Shown here in pieces: positions 43,837-54,049 of a stretch of DNA of 64,000 nt. Both the position numbers and the translations under genes were made by a program. Within the stretch, counting starts at the first letter, position 1. Every line of letters begins with the position of its first letter. The notes under the pieces are model-generated. The model saw only the letters and a list, made by a program, of their open reading frames with translations, was not told the DNA's origin and made no database searches. Origin of the DNA: Mucilaginibacter sp. OK283 (GTDB taxonomy: Bacteria > Bacteroidota > Bacteroidia > Sphingobacteriales > Sphingobacteriaceae); NCBI RefSeq assembly GCF_900110415.1, contig NZ_FODR01000013.1:124001-188000 (forward strand). Reading direction: 5' to 3'.

Positions 43837-46275
43837 ATGAAGGTTTTATTCGGAGGCATTTTTTTTGCAATCCTTACCGGAATGTGCTATGGTTCTTTTG
43901 CACAAACAAAATCTTCGGTAATTCAGGGTAAAGTTTTGACAGAAACCAACAGCCCTGCCGAGGCAGCCACTGTTGTGCTCATGCTGGCGGCCGATTCTGC
44001 CATCATTAAATCAACCCTGGCCGATAAAACAGGATCTTACCAGCTAACCAATATAAAACCCGGCAGTTACATTATTTTGGCAAGCCAGATAGGCAGCGCT
44101 AAAGTTTATGCAGGGCCATTTAGTTTAGTTGCCGGGCAAATATTTGGAGCGCCACCCATTACCCTCAAACAAACCAGCACCCAACTTAAGGATGTAACCG
44201 TAATAGCCCGCAGGCCATACATACAGGTTAAGCCGGGCAAAATTGTGCTTAATGTACAAAACAGTATCCTGGCCGATGGCAATTCGGCCTACGAGGTGCT
44301 GCGCCAGTCGCCGGGTGTACATGTGGGGGGCGATAAAGAATCATTAAGCATTACCGGCAGGCAACCCGCCCTTATTACCATTGATGGCCGCGCCACTAAT
44401 TTAACCGGCGACGACCTTAACAACCTGTTACGCAGCATGCAAAGCAGCACCATCGATCAGATAGAAATCATCAATAGTGGATCGGCAAAGTATGATGCAT
44501 CGGGTGGCGGCATTATCAACATTGTGCTAAAAAAGGGAAAAAATGTAGGAACCAACGGTACTTTAACTGCCGGGGCCGGATATGGCAAATATGCCAAAGG
44601 CAGGGCCGGCATTCTTTTCAATAACCGGACGACAAAGGTTAACGTATTTGGCAACTATACTTTTGATGATAATAAAACTACGCGCATCATTAACACCGAC
44701 AGGAATATCAGCTACCACGACACCTTAAGTAACTACAATGTAGCCTATCATAATATCCAAAAAACACAAAACCACAATTTTAAAGCCGGGCTCGATTATT
44801 CGTTGTCGCCAGGGCAAAGTATTGGTTTTTTGGTGGGCGGTATAGTAACCGATAGTAAATTTATAAAAGATAATACTTTAAAAATATCCAATCAAAATAA
44901 GCTGGATTCTATCATCATTTCACAATCCAACCTTGACAGGGGCAGCAGCTTTTTAAATTATAATATTAATTATAACGCCGAACTGGATAAAAGCGGCAAA
45001 AGCCTTTCGGCCGATGCTACCTACTCTACTTATAGCCGCCATTCCAATGAGTTTATTACCAACAATTTTTATACGCCCGGTGGCAGCAATTACCGGGACG
45101 CCCAGCAATTGCAAAATATTTCGCCCTCCGGCATCCACATCTGGACGTTTAAAGCCGACTACGTAAACCCGCTTACCAAAACTTCGCGCATTGAGGCAGG
45201 TGCAAAATACAACTATGCCAAAAGCGATAACAACCTTACATTTGGGCCCAGGGTTGGCAATGTTTATAAAGCTGATCCTGATTTTAGCAACCGTTTTTTG
45301 TATATCGAAAAAGTAAGCGCAGGATATATTAATTACATTAACAAAGTTGGCAAGTGGGATATTACGGCCGGTTTGCGGGCCGAAAACACCAATTCAAAAG
45401 GAAGCTCGGTAAGCAGCACATGGACAACTACTTACTATAACTATTTTGACCTGTTTCCGCAAACACAGGTAAGTTATACTTACAACCAAAAAAACGTTTT
45501 CGGCATAAGTTTCAACCGCGGCATCCACCGACCCGATTACCAGGACATCAACCCGTTTTTATATTACACCGATCCGTACGATTACCGGTCGGGCAATAAA
45601 AATTTAAAACCCGAGTATACCAGTACCATCCAGCTATCGCATACTTACAACGATACCTTTATCACTACGTTATATTACAACCAAACCAATGATGCATACG
45701 ATTTTCCGGTTTACCGGCAAAACGATACCACCAAGGTTAATATAACCGAGCGTAAAAACTTTGGCCATATTTACGTATACGGAATATCATTTTACGCGCC
45801 TGTACAATTTACCAAATGGTGGTCGGCAAATTTTAATTTAGATGCATCATATATACGCTACAAGGCTTACCCGGTTAATGGCAGTTTTAATAAAGCATCG
45901 CTGGACATTATTTTTAACAGCACCCAAACCTTTGCAATTAGCAGCACCATAGCTGCCGAAATTACCGGCAGGTACGAATCGCCAACTTTATACGGTGTAA
46001 ACCAACTTAAACAAAGCTATGCGGTTAATGCCGGCATCAGCAAAAGTATTTTTAACAAACGCGCAAGTATTAAAATAAATTTAAATGATGTTTTTAATAC
46101 TGACCGCGACCGCAATCATGCCATGTACCAAAACATCGATCTATCGGAATACAATAAAAAAGAAACCCAGATAGTGCGAATTGGATTTTCGTATCGTTTT
46201 GGTAAAACATCGGTTAAATCGGCCACTAAACACAATACAGGTAGCGATGATGAGCAGCGCCGTACCGGTAATTAA
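43837..46275 (+). CDS. TonB-type outer membrane beta-barrel protein with carboxypeptidase-like domain
   Basis: 812 residues. Signal MKVLFGGIFFAILTGMCYGSFA, then a carboxypeptidase-regulatory-like Ig domain (about 28-110, VIQGKVLTETNSPAEAATV), a plug domain (about 120-220, VLRQSPGVHVGGDKESLSI, GGGIINIVLKKG) and an outer-membrane beta-barrel of the OMP_b-brl_3 type ending IVRIGFSYRFGK. No SusD partner is adjacent, so it is not an obvious glycan importer. A hydrophilic tail follows the last strand (KSATKHNTGSDDEQRR), unusual for barrels. Confidence 0.88.
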   Translation: MKVLFGGIFFAILTGMCYGSFAQTKSSVIQGKVLTETNSPAEAATVVLMLAADSAIIKSTLADKTGSYQLTNIKPGSYIILASQIGSAKVYAGPFSLVAGQIFGAPPITLKQTSTQLKDVTVIARRPYIQVKPGKIVLNVQNSILADGNSAYEVLRQSPGVHVGGDKESLSITGRQPALITIDGRATNLTGDDLNNLLRSMQSSTIDQIEIINSGSAKYDASGGGIINIVLKKGKNVGTNGTLTAGAGYGKYAKGRAGILFNNRTTKVNVFGNYTFDDNKTTRIINTDRNISYHDTLSNYNVAYHNIQKTQNHNFKAGLDYSLSPGQSIGFLVGGIVTDSKFIKDNTLKISNQNKLDSIIISQSNLDRGSSFLNYNINYNAELDKSGKSLSADATYSTYSRHSNEFITNNFYTPGGSNYRDAQQLQNISPSGIHIWTFKADYVNPLTKTSRIEAGAKYNYAKSDNNLTFGPRVGNVYKADPDFSNRFLYIEKVSAGYINYINKVGKWDITAGLRAENTNSKGSSVSSTWTTTYYNYFDLFPQTQVSYTYNQKNVFGISFNRGIHRPDYQDINPFLYYTDPYDYRSGNKNLKPEYTSTIQLSHTYNDTFITTLYYNQTNDAYDFPVYRQNDTTKVNITERKNFGHIYVYGISFYAPVQFTKWWSANFNLDASYIRYKAYPVNGSFNKASLDIIFNSTQTFAISSTIAAEITGRYESPTLYGVNQLKQSYAVNAGISKSIFNKRASIKINLNDVFNTDRDRNHAMYQNIDLSEYNKKETQIVRIGFSYRFGKTSVKSATKHNTGSDDEQRRTGN

Positions 46276-46391
46276 GGTAATGTTGTGTTAACAGTGAAAT
46301 GGAGGATAGTATTCAGTCGAAAACCCGAAGTCAAGGGTAAAAAACAGAGACCCGGGCTTAGAATTATATATTTTGGAGTTTCAAATTGAGC

Positions 46392-46622
46392 TTACCTGAT
46401 CCGGATCTCCGGATATTTACCTTTTATCTGGGTAACAAAAAAATGCCCTAATGATTCGGCACTGATGAACTTTTTGAAGGAAGCATTTGAAAAGCCAAAG
46501 TATTGCCATACCCCTCCGCTATCCCTAAATTCAAGTTCCAATATTTTAGAAGAAGGATCGTAGCCTGCGCTATTCAATGCCGATGACTGTACCGACTGCC
46601 TTTGCATAACTTGCTTTTGCAT
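46392..46622 (-). CDS. KTSC domain protein
   Basis: 76 residues matching the small KTSC domain: SSALNSAGYDPSSKILELEF, VWQYFGFSNASFKKFISAESLGHFF, IKGKYPEI. The domain occurs alone or next to RNA/DNA-binding enzymes; its role is unclear. It lies 52 bases downstream of the DUF1634 gene on the same strand. Confidence 0.85.
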   Translation of the reverse strand: MQKQVMQRQSVQSSALNSAGYDPSSKILELEFRDSGGVWQYFGFSNASFKKFISAESLGHFFVTQIKGKYPEIRIR

Positions 46623-46674
46623 AATACTTTATAGTTAATACAATGCGCAAAAGATAAAAAGGTTTTAAATACTT

Positions 46675-47055
46675 TTATCCTGCATGCCCGCTCAGCATGC
46701 TGGCCACGATAATCAGCAACACCAGCATGGTGATGCCCAGGTACAGGTAATCCTTTTCAATTACAAAACCAATGGCCGAAAACACCACCCGTATAATGGG
46801 GGTAGCTATTAACAATATAATACCGGCCTGAATAATGGCGCGGCCACGGCCGGTAAAAATACCGTGCACAATCCCCCCAACGCTCCCCACAAAATCGGGC
46901 ACACCTTTAAAGGTGCTATAGTCTACCTGGGTTTGCCCGTGCCTGTACAGGTACAACACTCCACCAATAAAAACAACGCTCATGGATATTAATACGCCTG
47001 CACGCAATATCCAGCCTATAATGGCTTGCATGTCGGTATCCTTAAATTTGGTCAT
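46675..47055 (-). CDS. DUF1634 membrane protein
   Basis: 126 residues with three membrane helices (IGWILRAGVLISMSVVFIGG; IIQAGIILLIATPIIRVV; LYLGITMLVLLIIVASML). DUF1634 normally accompanies a TauE/SafE-type anion permease, which is absent here. It is probably transcribed with the gene upstream (24-base gap) and the KTSC gene downstream. Confidence 0.85.
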   Translation of the reverse strand: MTKFKDTDMQAIIGWILRAGVLISMSVVFIGGVLYLYRHGQTQVDYSTFKGVPDFVGSVGGIVHGIFTGRGRAIIQAGIILLIATPIIRVVFSAIGFVIEKDYLYLGITMLVLLIIVASMLSGHAG

Positions 47056-47079
47056 TTAGTTGTGGTCATTATTCATCGA

Positions 47080-48087
47080 CTAAACAGCAGGATACCGTCT
47101 CCTCAGCAAGTTATAAAACTTCTCTGCGGTTGCGGCTTTACCTTCCCAGTTGTTTTTGGCAACGTAATTAGTTTTCAAAAAGCGCTCGGCTTCTTCGTAG
47201 GTATTAAAGCGGTTTACTATCTCAATAGCTTCGCTGTAGGCCAGGCTGTAACCGTTAAACAAGTCTTTAATATAAAGTAGTTTATCGTTCAGGTTTATGG
47301 CCGATTTTAGGTCGGTAATGGGCAGCGCATTAGCTGATGTAGGCAAGTTTTTGTCCCGCTCTGCTATTTGCGCCGATATTTTTTGATTAAAGGTAAGTAC
47401 TTTATCAGTCTCTTCTTTTACAGGTTCAACTTTAGCCACCATCGGTTTAAATAGGTCTGGTAGTGGCGCGGGTGCTGGTTTTTCAATCACCGGCTTGGCC
47501 AGGGTAACGGATTCCAATGGTTTTACTTCTTCCTCTGGTTCACCGGCTTCATCCAACACTATTTCTTGTTCCGGAGTTTCTGAACCCTCGCTTTCAAATG
47601 TATAAGGATCTTCGGTGCTATCTGCCTCCAGGTTAATTACCGGGGTTGGTTCTTCGTTAGCAGGGGCAGGCAGCTCTATTTCGGGTTTAACCGGGTTATA
47701 GGGTACATGAACGGGAGGTTCGGCTTCATTGGTTAATTCCAGCCTGGTTTCGCCCACCGGTTTCTGCTGAACCATAGGTTCAAAAAAGCGACGTTCGTGT
47801 AATGGCTCTTGCTTTGTTACCGGTGTGGCTGTAACCACAGGCCTGGGTTTTTCAATTGCAGGCTCCGGCTTAATTATAGCCAGTTCCGGTTTATCGGCTG
47901 GCGTGGTTTTGCGCTCATGTATTTTGCGCAGTATTTCGGCATGATCTTTTAAAAAATGGGCATTAGCTACAAAAAGCTCCAGTTCAAGTTCATTCAAATC
48001 GCTGTTTTCGGCTTTCAGGTAATCATATTGGTCATTAAGCTCTTGTAAAATACCACCAATCTTTTTAAAAATATCCATTTGCTTCAT
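47080..48087 (-). CDS. Proline/glutamate-rich protein with conserved C-terminal domain, unknown function
   Basis: About 336 residues from ATG 48087 (MKQMDIFKKIGGILQEL); a second ATG lies at 48078. A helical/coiled-coil N-terminus (LKAENSDLNELELELFV) leads to about 170 residues rich in P, E, K and V (PKPELAIIKPEPA type), probably disordered. It ends in a compact domain about 250-336 (FNQKISAQIAERDKNL, YIKDLFNGYSLAYSEAIEIV, AEKFYNLLRRRYPAV). I have no family name. It is cytoplasmic and heads the DUF1634/KTSC cluster. Confidence 0.7.
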   Translation of the reverse strand: MKQMDIFKKIGGILQELNDQYDYLKAENSDLNELELELFVANAHFLKDHAEILRKIHERKTTPADKPELAIIKPEPAIEKPRPVVTATPVTKQEPLHERRFFEPMVQQKPVGETRLELTNEAEPPVHVPYNPVKPEIELPAPANEEPTPVINLEADSTEDPYTFESEGSETPEQEIVLDEAGEPEEEVKPLESVTLAKPVIEKPAPAPLPDLFKPMVAKVEPVKEETDKVLTFNQKISAQIAERDKNLPTSANALPITDLKSAINLNDKLLYIKDLFNGYSLAYSEAIEIVNRFNTYEEAERFLKTNYVAKNNWEGKAATAEKFYNLLRRRYPAV

Positions 48088-48342
48088 GGCTTCAATGTTG
48101 GGAAAATGCTTACCAAAAATAGGATAAAATTCTGATATTTGGCGCCGTGCTATACCATACACGTTGTATGCTATAGTTACAATATGAATATCAGTTGCTT
48201 TGTTTTACATCTTCCGTTTTTTTCTTTTCGGGTTAAGGAGGCAAGGTTTTAATATCGAGATTTGGCAATCACACCAGGTTTTTGAGATTTAGCGTTTGGG
48301 ACTTAGGATTTAGAGTTTAATATTTAGGTTTTTATTTAAAGA

Positions 48343-48915
48343 ATGGTTTACCACGAAGATGTTTTTAGGCGTAAAAGTGAATCAGGTGGCAGTATTGAAC
48401 TGGTATGCGGATCGATGTTTTCGGGCAAAACCGAAGAGCTTATCCGCAGGCTAAACCGTGCACGAATTGCTAAACTAAAAGTAGAGATATTTAGCCCAAA
48501 ATCAGATACACGTTACAGCGACGATGCCATCGTTTCGCACAATGCCAACAGGTTTAGCTCAACACCTGTTGATAGTGCATCGGCTATATTGCTGCTCACT
48601 AATGATGCTCACGTGATAGGGATAGACGAAGCGCAATTTTTTGACGACCAATTACCCGAGGTTTGCAATATACTGGCCAATAAAGGCATCCGCGTAATAG
48701 TTGCCGGGTTGGACATGGATTTTAAGGGCCGCCCTTTTGGCCCCATGCCAGCCATTATGGCCATTGCCGAATCGGTTACCAAACTGCATGCCGTTTGTGT
48801 GCAATGCGGCAACCCCGCTTTGTATTCCTATCGCCTTGTACCCGATAACGCCCGAATCCTTTTGGGCGAAAAAGAAAGCTACGAACCTCGCTGCCGCATT
48901 TGTTATAATAGCTAA
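48343..48915 (+). CDS. tdk: Thymidine kinase
   Basis: Phosphorylates thymidine to dTMP in the salvage pathway. 190 residues of the tetrameric type II TK1-like family. P-loop GSMFSGKT (23-30), DEAQFFDD region (Glu as base about 94), lasso-type loop and zinc ribbon Cys (CVQCGNPALY; CRICYN). It is oriented divergently from the unknown operon. Confidence 0.95.
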   Translation: MVYHEDVFRRKSESGGSIELVCGSMFSGKTEELIRRLNRARIAKLKVEIFSPKSDTRYSDDAIVSHNANRFSSTPVDSASAILLLTNDAHVIGIDEAQFFDDQLPEVCNILANKGIRVIVAGLDMDFKGRPFGPMPAIMAIAESVTKLHAVCVQCGNPALYSYRLVPDNARILLGEKESYEPRCRICYNS

Positions 48916-49084
48916 GGTAATTTATAGCCTAAAGTTTTTTTGGGGTATAAGCCAAATTGCCAAAACAAAAGGTATTCTGTTTGTTATTATAGCACCGGAC
49001 CTGTTTAATTTTAAATGAATTATAGGAAAATTTTATAATTTTTAATTAAAGTTAACTATATTCGGTCTTAACTATCAATACCTT

Positions 49085-49453
49085 ATGGCTAAGAAAATTT
49101 TAGTGATCGAAGATGATAAAGACATCAGGGATACCATAGCGTACGTTCTGGAAGAGGAAGGTTACGAAGTTGTGGCCTCGGACAATGCCCGGATCCTTAA
49201 AAAGCTTTTAGAGATAAACCCGGACCTTATTCTGCTGGATAACTGGCTTACCGACTGGAAAAGCGATGCCAGCGGCCAGGAAATAAGCAAGGGCCTTAAA
49301 AGCGACCCAGCCACAAGTCATATACCGGTTGTCATGATATCTGCAGTAAACAATATTGAAGAAATTACCAAAGCGGGCAGTGCTAACGGCTACCTTAAAA
49401 AGCCTTTCGATTTAACCGAGCTAACCAGGACAGTAAAAAAACACTTAGAATAG
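49085..49453 (+). CDS. Single-domain response regulator
   Basis: 122 residues, one receiver domain: acidic pair VIEDDKDIRD, phosphoacceptor Asp in LILLDNWLTDWKSDASGQ, Ser in VVMISAVNN and Lys in YLKKPFDL. The loop after the Asp (NWLTDWKSDASGQE) differs from the usual MPxMDG and is longer. No kinase is adjacent. TATATTCG at 49057-49064 is a possible -7 box. It ends in a strong terminator shared with the convergent receptor gene. Confidence 0.88.
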   Translation: MAKKILVIEDDKDIRDTIAYVLEEEGYEVVASDNARILKKLLEINPDLILLDNWLTDWKSDASGQEISKGLKSDPATSHIPVVMISAVNNIEEITKAGSANGYLKKPFDLTELTRTVKKHLE

Positions 49454-49473
49454 TTTGTAAAACAATAAAGCCC

Positions 49474-49507
49474 AAAAGGCCTTCCACAGTCTCGGAAGGC
49501 CTTTTTT
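49474..49507. terminator. Bidirectional terminator
   Basis: AAAAGGCCTTCC-ACAGTCTC-GGAAGGCCTTTTTTT is a perfect 12-bp stem with A and T runs on both sides, between the convergent response regulator and TonB receptor genes. Confidence 0.92.
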
Positions 49508-49511
49508 TTAT

Positions 49512-51692
49512 TTAAAGCTTAATTCCAAAGCCTACATAAAATGTGCGGCCATCTGCCGGCAAAATGCCCGGCCCGGGGTACATGTTAATACGGCGTGTAT
49601 AATATTGGGCATTAAACAGATTATTGATGCCTACGCTGATATGGTAGTTTTTAAAAAACCGGTAGTTGAACGCCCAGTCGGCCACATGGTAAGCGGGTAC
49701 TATCCCAGTAGCACCGGTTGAGTTGAATACCGTATTATTGGCATCGCTGTAGCTTTTACTGGTATAACTCAACTGCAGGGTACTGCTCACAGGGCCGCTT
49801 AAAAAAGTAAGGCCGGTACGGTTTATCCAGTCGGGCACATTTTCAAGGTGGTTGCCGGCCAGGCTGATGTTTTTACCTGCCTGATTAATTGCCCCGGTGA
49901 CGTAGCGCCCATGTGTATAAGCCAGTGAATTAAACAAACGGATATCGCTGCCGGCACGGGCATTAAACGAACGGAGTAATGATACTTCGATATATGCCTC
50001 GATGCCCTTGGCCACGCCATTGCCTATATTAGTTAAATACAAATGGCTTACATTTTGGGCGTCGGTTTGGGTGAGCGTTCCTGCCCTATTGTTGTAGCGT
50101 ACATAAAAGCCATTAATATCAAAACTAAGTATAGCACCTACGTTGCCGCGGTAACCCATATCTATATCATATCCCCGGCTATCTTTAATGTTAGGGTCAA
50201 TCACTGTCAGGTTATCAGCAGGAGTAACGGCCGCATACAGGTAGGGACGGTAAGCCTGCGATATATTGCCGTATAGCTGGCTGCCATTCCCGAACTGGTA
50301 CTGTAACCCCGTGCCAAATAGCGGGAAGTTGCGGTTCCCTTTATAGCCAATGGGGAAGGTTGCATTACTGATAACGCCCGATGTTGTCGATTTGATGACT
50401 TCGTACCGTACTCCCGGCGTTATGGTAAATTGTGGCGTAACCTGGAAAATGTTCTCGGCAAAGGCTGCATAATTGATAGAGTGGAGCTTTAAATCTATTC
50501 CATAAGGTTTAACCAGCGTTAAATCGAAATCGGAGGCGATGGTGCCTACACCTTTTTGCTTGCGTTTGGTGGTTTCTTCAAAATATCTTACCCCGGTGGT
50601 ATAGGCGCTTTTAAGATTACCCAATTTGTAGGTATGCAGTAAACGTGCTTCGGTAGTAAAGCCTGCATAATAATCCCGGTCTACCTGGCGTGGGTTAAAT
50701 GTTTTCAGGCCGGCATTAACGGTATCTTTAATGTTAGGCGTATTGATAAACTGCACACTGTTACGCTGGCCAAATACCACATGCGATGTAATCTCTAACC
50801 GGGTATTGCTGTTAAACGCGTAATTGAATAACAAAGCCGGGATATTAATTTCGGGGTTGAAAAAGTTCCTGGCCCTGAATGATTGCCGGTTATCAGCCGC
50901 AAATTGCGCATCTGTTAAGCCGCCCGCTATTTGCTGCACATAATCTGATCGTGAAAACTGCAATGCTATGCTGCCCTTGCTATTAAACTGGTATTTGATA
51001 TTGGCATAGTACGAGTGGTAATCAAAAGCCGCGTTAGGCCGCCAGCCGTCGCCCCGGCGGGTGGAGTAAAAGGCATAATAGCTCAGTTTGCCAACTTTAC
51101 CGCCAACGGCATTGTAGGAGTTAAAAAAGTTATTTGAACCGGCAGTTTGTTCGCTCTCAAAACCAAAAACTTTGGTGCTGTCACCCTCTTTAATTTTATA
51201 GTTTACCATGCCGCCAAACTGGGGGCCAAACTGTAACGCGGCCGAGCCCCGTACAAACTGTACTTCGCCAATGGCCTGGAAGGGTACATTGTAGTGACTT
51301 TCGGGGTAGCCAAATGCGTCGGAGTTGGTATTGTATCCGTTTTGCCGCATGTTCATCTCGATAGACCGGTGCGGATCGGTCCCCCTGCTGCCTATGTTTA
51401 ATTGCAAACCGGCGCCATCCATTTCCCAAACATTAAGGCCGGGCACTTTGGCAAACAGCATTCGGGCGGAGTTATTGACAAGGGTAATTTTACCGGCATC
51501 AGGGTAAATTAAATGCGTACGCTTACCTGCAAAAATATAAGTACCCTGCACATTGGACAGGTATTTTGCTCTGCTTTCTTTAATAATCACACTATCCAGG
51601 TGCAGGGTATCCCTGGTGCTCCTTTGCGCCTGGGCATAGCCGGACGCCACGATGGATAGTATAAATAGGGTTATTTTATAAAAATTGTTCAT
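49512..51692 (-). CDS. TonB-dependent receptor (FecA-like)
   Basis: 726 residues. Signal FILSIVASGYAQA; no carboxypeptidase-like domain; a plug domain with LNIGSRGTDPHRSIEMNM, VQFVRGSAALQFGPQFGG; a 22-strand barrel ending in DGRTFYVGFGIKL. Plug features resemble ferric citrate/siderophore receptors, so iron uptake is likely. The C-terminal YTRRINMYPGPGILPADGR box is typical. No Fur box, anti-sigma or sigma gene is adjacent. The terminator follows its stop by four bases. Confidence 0.9.
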   Translation of the reverse strand: MNNFYKITLFILSIVASGYAQAQRSTRDTLHLDSVIIKESRAKYLSNVQGTYIFAGKRTHLIYPDAGKITLVNNSARMLFAKVPGLNVWEMDGAGLQLNIGSRGTDPHRSIEMNMRQNGYNTNSDAFGYPESHYNVPFQAIGEVQFVRGSAALQFGPQFGGMVNYKIKEGDSTKVFGFESEQTAGSNNFFNSYNAVGGKVGKLSYYAFYSTRRGDGWRPNAAFDYHSYYANIKYQFNSKGSIALQFSRSDYVQQIAGGLTDAQFAADNRQSFRARNFFNPEINIPALLFNYAFNSNTRLEITSHVVFGQRNSVQFINTPNIKDTVNAGLKTFNPRQVDRDYYAGFTTEARLLHTYKLGNLKSAYTTGVRYFEETTKRKQKGVGTIASDFDLTLVKPYGIDLKLHSINYAAFAENIFQVTPQFTITPGVRYEVIKSTTSGVISNATFPIGYKGNRNFPLFGTGLQYQFGNGSQLYGNISQAYRPYLYAAVTPADNLTVIDPNIKDSRGYDIDMGYRGNVGAILSFDINGFYVRYNNRAGTLTQTDAQNVSHLYLTNIGNGVAKGIEAYIEVSLLRSFNARAGSDIRLFNSLAYTHGRYVTGAINQAGKNISLAGNHLENVPDWINRTGLTFLSGPVSSTLQLSYTSKSYSDANNTVFNSTGATGIVPAYHVADWAFNYRFFKNYHISVGINNLFNAQYYTRRINMYPGPGILPADGRTFYVGFGIKL

Positions 51693-52088
51693 AAGTTTAA
51701 ATTGATAGTATAGGCGTATAACCTGGAATGATTAAGCAATACTATGGCGAATGTTCTTTTCAAGAATGATTCTAAATAAGCACAATGCTAAGTATAATTT
51801 TTGTGGATTGACAGGTTTATTTAAAAATATTCATGCTGCTGTGCATATGGCGCCGTTAAAGTAGCAAGCATCCGGTCTGCCGCGCAGCGTCTCGATCACG
51901 AAATCCGGTTATCTGAAAGTGGTAGCGCCTATTGTTTCTTAAAACCTAATTATATACTTTTGTAAACACTTGGTTTTCATAGCATAACCCCAGTTGCTGT
52001 TTTTGAGAAATTTATTTTAGGTGTTGTTATACTTAAAATAGAAAATTCAGGTTACTTTTATACGGCCAATTTTATAAACGCAAAATAT
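51693..52088. other. 396-base divergent promoter region
   Basis: Lies between the divergent TonB receptor and the GH13 lipoprotein genes. AT-rich; no gene or clear hairpin seen, and no complete -33/-7 pair could be picked confidently. Confidence 0.5.
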
Positions 52089-54026
52089 ATGATAATCAAA
52101 AATGTTTACTTTTTGCTGGTCACCTTTTTAGTGATTGGATCTACTTCATGCAAGAAGCCTTCTTCCGGAGATAATTCCGGGAACGTTCCCGGAGATACCA
52201 CAACAGTGGTACCGGGTGGTAAAGCGTTGCCTTCGGGCGCTGTTGATGGCGTTACTTACATCAACTCGGGCAAGTCGGTTATTTTCAATTTATACGCGCC
52301 ATCAAAAACATCTGTAAGCGTTATTGGCGATTTCAATAACTGGACAGCCGATGCCAAATATGCGATGAACCACACACCCGATGGCAAAAACTGGTGGATT
52401 CAGATTGACAACCTTGATCCAAACATCGAGTATGCCTACCAGTACCTGATTGACGGCACGCTTAAAGTAGCCGATCCGTACACCCAAAAAGTGCTCGATC
52501 CTAATAATGACAGCTATATAGATGCCCTTACTTATCCTGGTTTAAAAGCTTACCCAACCGGCAAAACAACCGGAAATGTAAGTGTGATGCAGGCCAACCA
52601 GCCTGCTTATAGCTGGAAGGTGCCAAACTTTGTACGGCCGGAAAAAAAGAACCTGGTGATATATGAATTATTGCTGCGCGATTTTGTTACCAACCACAAT
52701 TATCAAACTTTAAAAGATTCGTTAAACTACCTGGCCAAACTTGGTGTAAATGCCATTGAGCTGATGCCCATAAACGAGTTTGAAGGTAACCTTTCATGGG
52801 GATATAACCCTTCGTTTTACTTTGCTCCCGATAAATATTATGGCACTAAGAATGCCTTAAAAGCATTTATCGACGAATGCCACTCCAGAGGTATTGCGGT
52901 TATTCAGGACATGGTGTTAAATCATTCGTTTGGTCAATCGCCAATGGTGCAAATGTATTTTAATACCGCCGCTGGCAAGCCGGCAGCAAACAATCCCTGG
53001 TACAATGTAGACCCTACACACCCATACAACGTAGGGTACCAGTTTAATCATGAGAGCGCCGCTACCAAATACTTTGTAAAAAATGTGCTCAAATTCTGGA
53101 TGCAGGAGTATAAGATAGATGGTTTCCGGTTCGATCTTTCTAAGGGCTTCACACAGGTAAATTATGGTACCAGCGATGCCGCGGTAGGTCCCTGGGGCCA
53201 ATATGATGCCAGCCGCGTTGCCATATGGAAAGATTACAATAATTACATTAAAAGCATTGATAACAATAACTTTTACGTGATATTGGAACATTTTGCCGCC
53301 AACCAGGAAGAAAAAGAACTATCCGGTGAGGGCATGATGCTTTGGAACAACCTGAATTATGCAGCCAACCAGGCTACCATGGGCTACATTACGGGGTGGG
53401 ATTTTAAAGGCATCTTTTACGATCAGCATACTTTTACCCTACCATACCAACTGGTGGGTTACTTTGAAAGCCATGACGAAGAGCGTTTGATGTTTAAAAA
53501 TGAAAGCTATGGAAACGCTTCGGGTAGTTATAATGTTAAAGATATTGCAACCGGCTTAAAACGCGAAGAAATGGCTGCGGCGTTCCTGTTCTCGGTACCG
53601 GGCCCTAAAATGTTATGGCAGTTTGGCGAATTGGGTTACGATAAATCTATTGACCTGAATGGCCGCACAGGTAATAAACCTATTTTGTGGAACTACTTTG
53701 CCGATGCCCAGCGCGTGCAACTATATAAAGTGTATTCGGCAATGATTAACCTACATAAAAAGAACGCAGTATTTGCATCAACAAATTATGTATACGATTT
53801 ATCAGGTTATGTTAAAAGTATCCAGTTAAAGGATGCCAGCGCCAATGTGGAAGTATTAGGAAACTTTGATGTGGTAACGCAAACCGCCAACATTACCTTT
53901 CCGTCAACCGGTACCTATACCGATGCATTAACGGGGACAACGTTAAATGTTACCTCGGCAACCATGCCGGTAACACTTGCGCCAGGCGAGTATCATGTGT
54001 ACAGCAGCGCTGCTTTAACACACTAA
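52089..54026 (+). CDS. GH13 alpha-amylase family lipoprotein with CBM48-like domain
   Basis: 645 residues, lipoprotein signal (VIGSTSCKKP). A CBM48/isoamylase-N-like domain (about 55-150, VSVIGDFNNWTADAKY) precedes a GH13 TIM barrel: region I VIQDMVLNHSFG (about 272), region II GFRFDLSKGF with nucleophile Asp (about 348), region III VILEHF with acid/base Glu (about 400), region IV FESHDEERL (about 460). The C-terminal beta domain ends near 640. It acts on starch-like alpha-glucans at the outer membrane. It is stand-alone, without SusC/D, and a terminator follows. Confidence 0.92.
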   Translation: MIIKNVYFLLVTFLVIGSTSCKKPSSGDNSGNVPGDTTTVVPGGKALPSGAVDGVTYINSGKSVIFNLYAPSKTSVSVIGDFNNWTADAKYAMNHTPDGKNWWIQIDNLDPNIEYAYQYLIDGTLKVADPYTQKVLDPNNDSYIDALTYPGLKAYPTGKTTGNVSVMQANQPAYSWKVPNFVRPEKKNLVIYELLLRDFVTNHNYQTLKDSLNYLAKLGVNAIELMPINEFEGNLSWGYNPSFYFAPDKYYGTKNALKAFIDECHSRGIAVIQDMVLNHSFGQSPMVQMYFNTAAGKPAANNPWYNVDPTHPYNVGYQFNHESAATKYFVKNVLKFWMQEYKIDGFRFDLSKGFTQVNYGTSDAAVGPWGQYDASRVAIWKDYNNYIKSIDNNNFYVILEHFAANQEEKELSGEGMMLWNNLNYAANQATMGYITGWDFKGIFYDQHTFTLPYQLVGYFESHDEERLMFKNESYGNASGSYNVKDIATGLKREEMAAAFLFSVPGPKMLWQFGELGYDKSIDLNGRTGNKPILWNYFADAQRVQLYKVYSAMINLHKKNAVFASTNYVYDLSGYVKSIQLKDASANVEVLGNFDVVTQTANITFPSTGTYTDALTGTTLNVTSATMPVTLAPGEYHVYSSAALTH

Positions 54027-54049
54027 TAGCAGGCTAACATGCTAATAAT

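Noticed and set aside
43837..46275. SusC/SusD glycan uptake pair linked to GH genes
   Set aside because: No SusD-like lipoprotein follows this gene or the receptor at 49512-51692, and the GH2, GH30 and GH13 genes are scattered.
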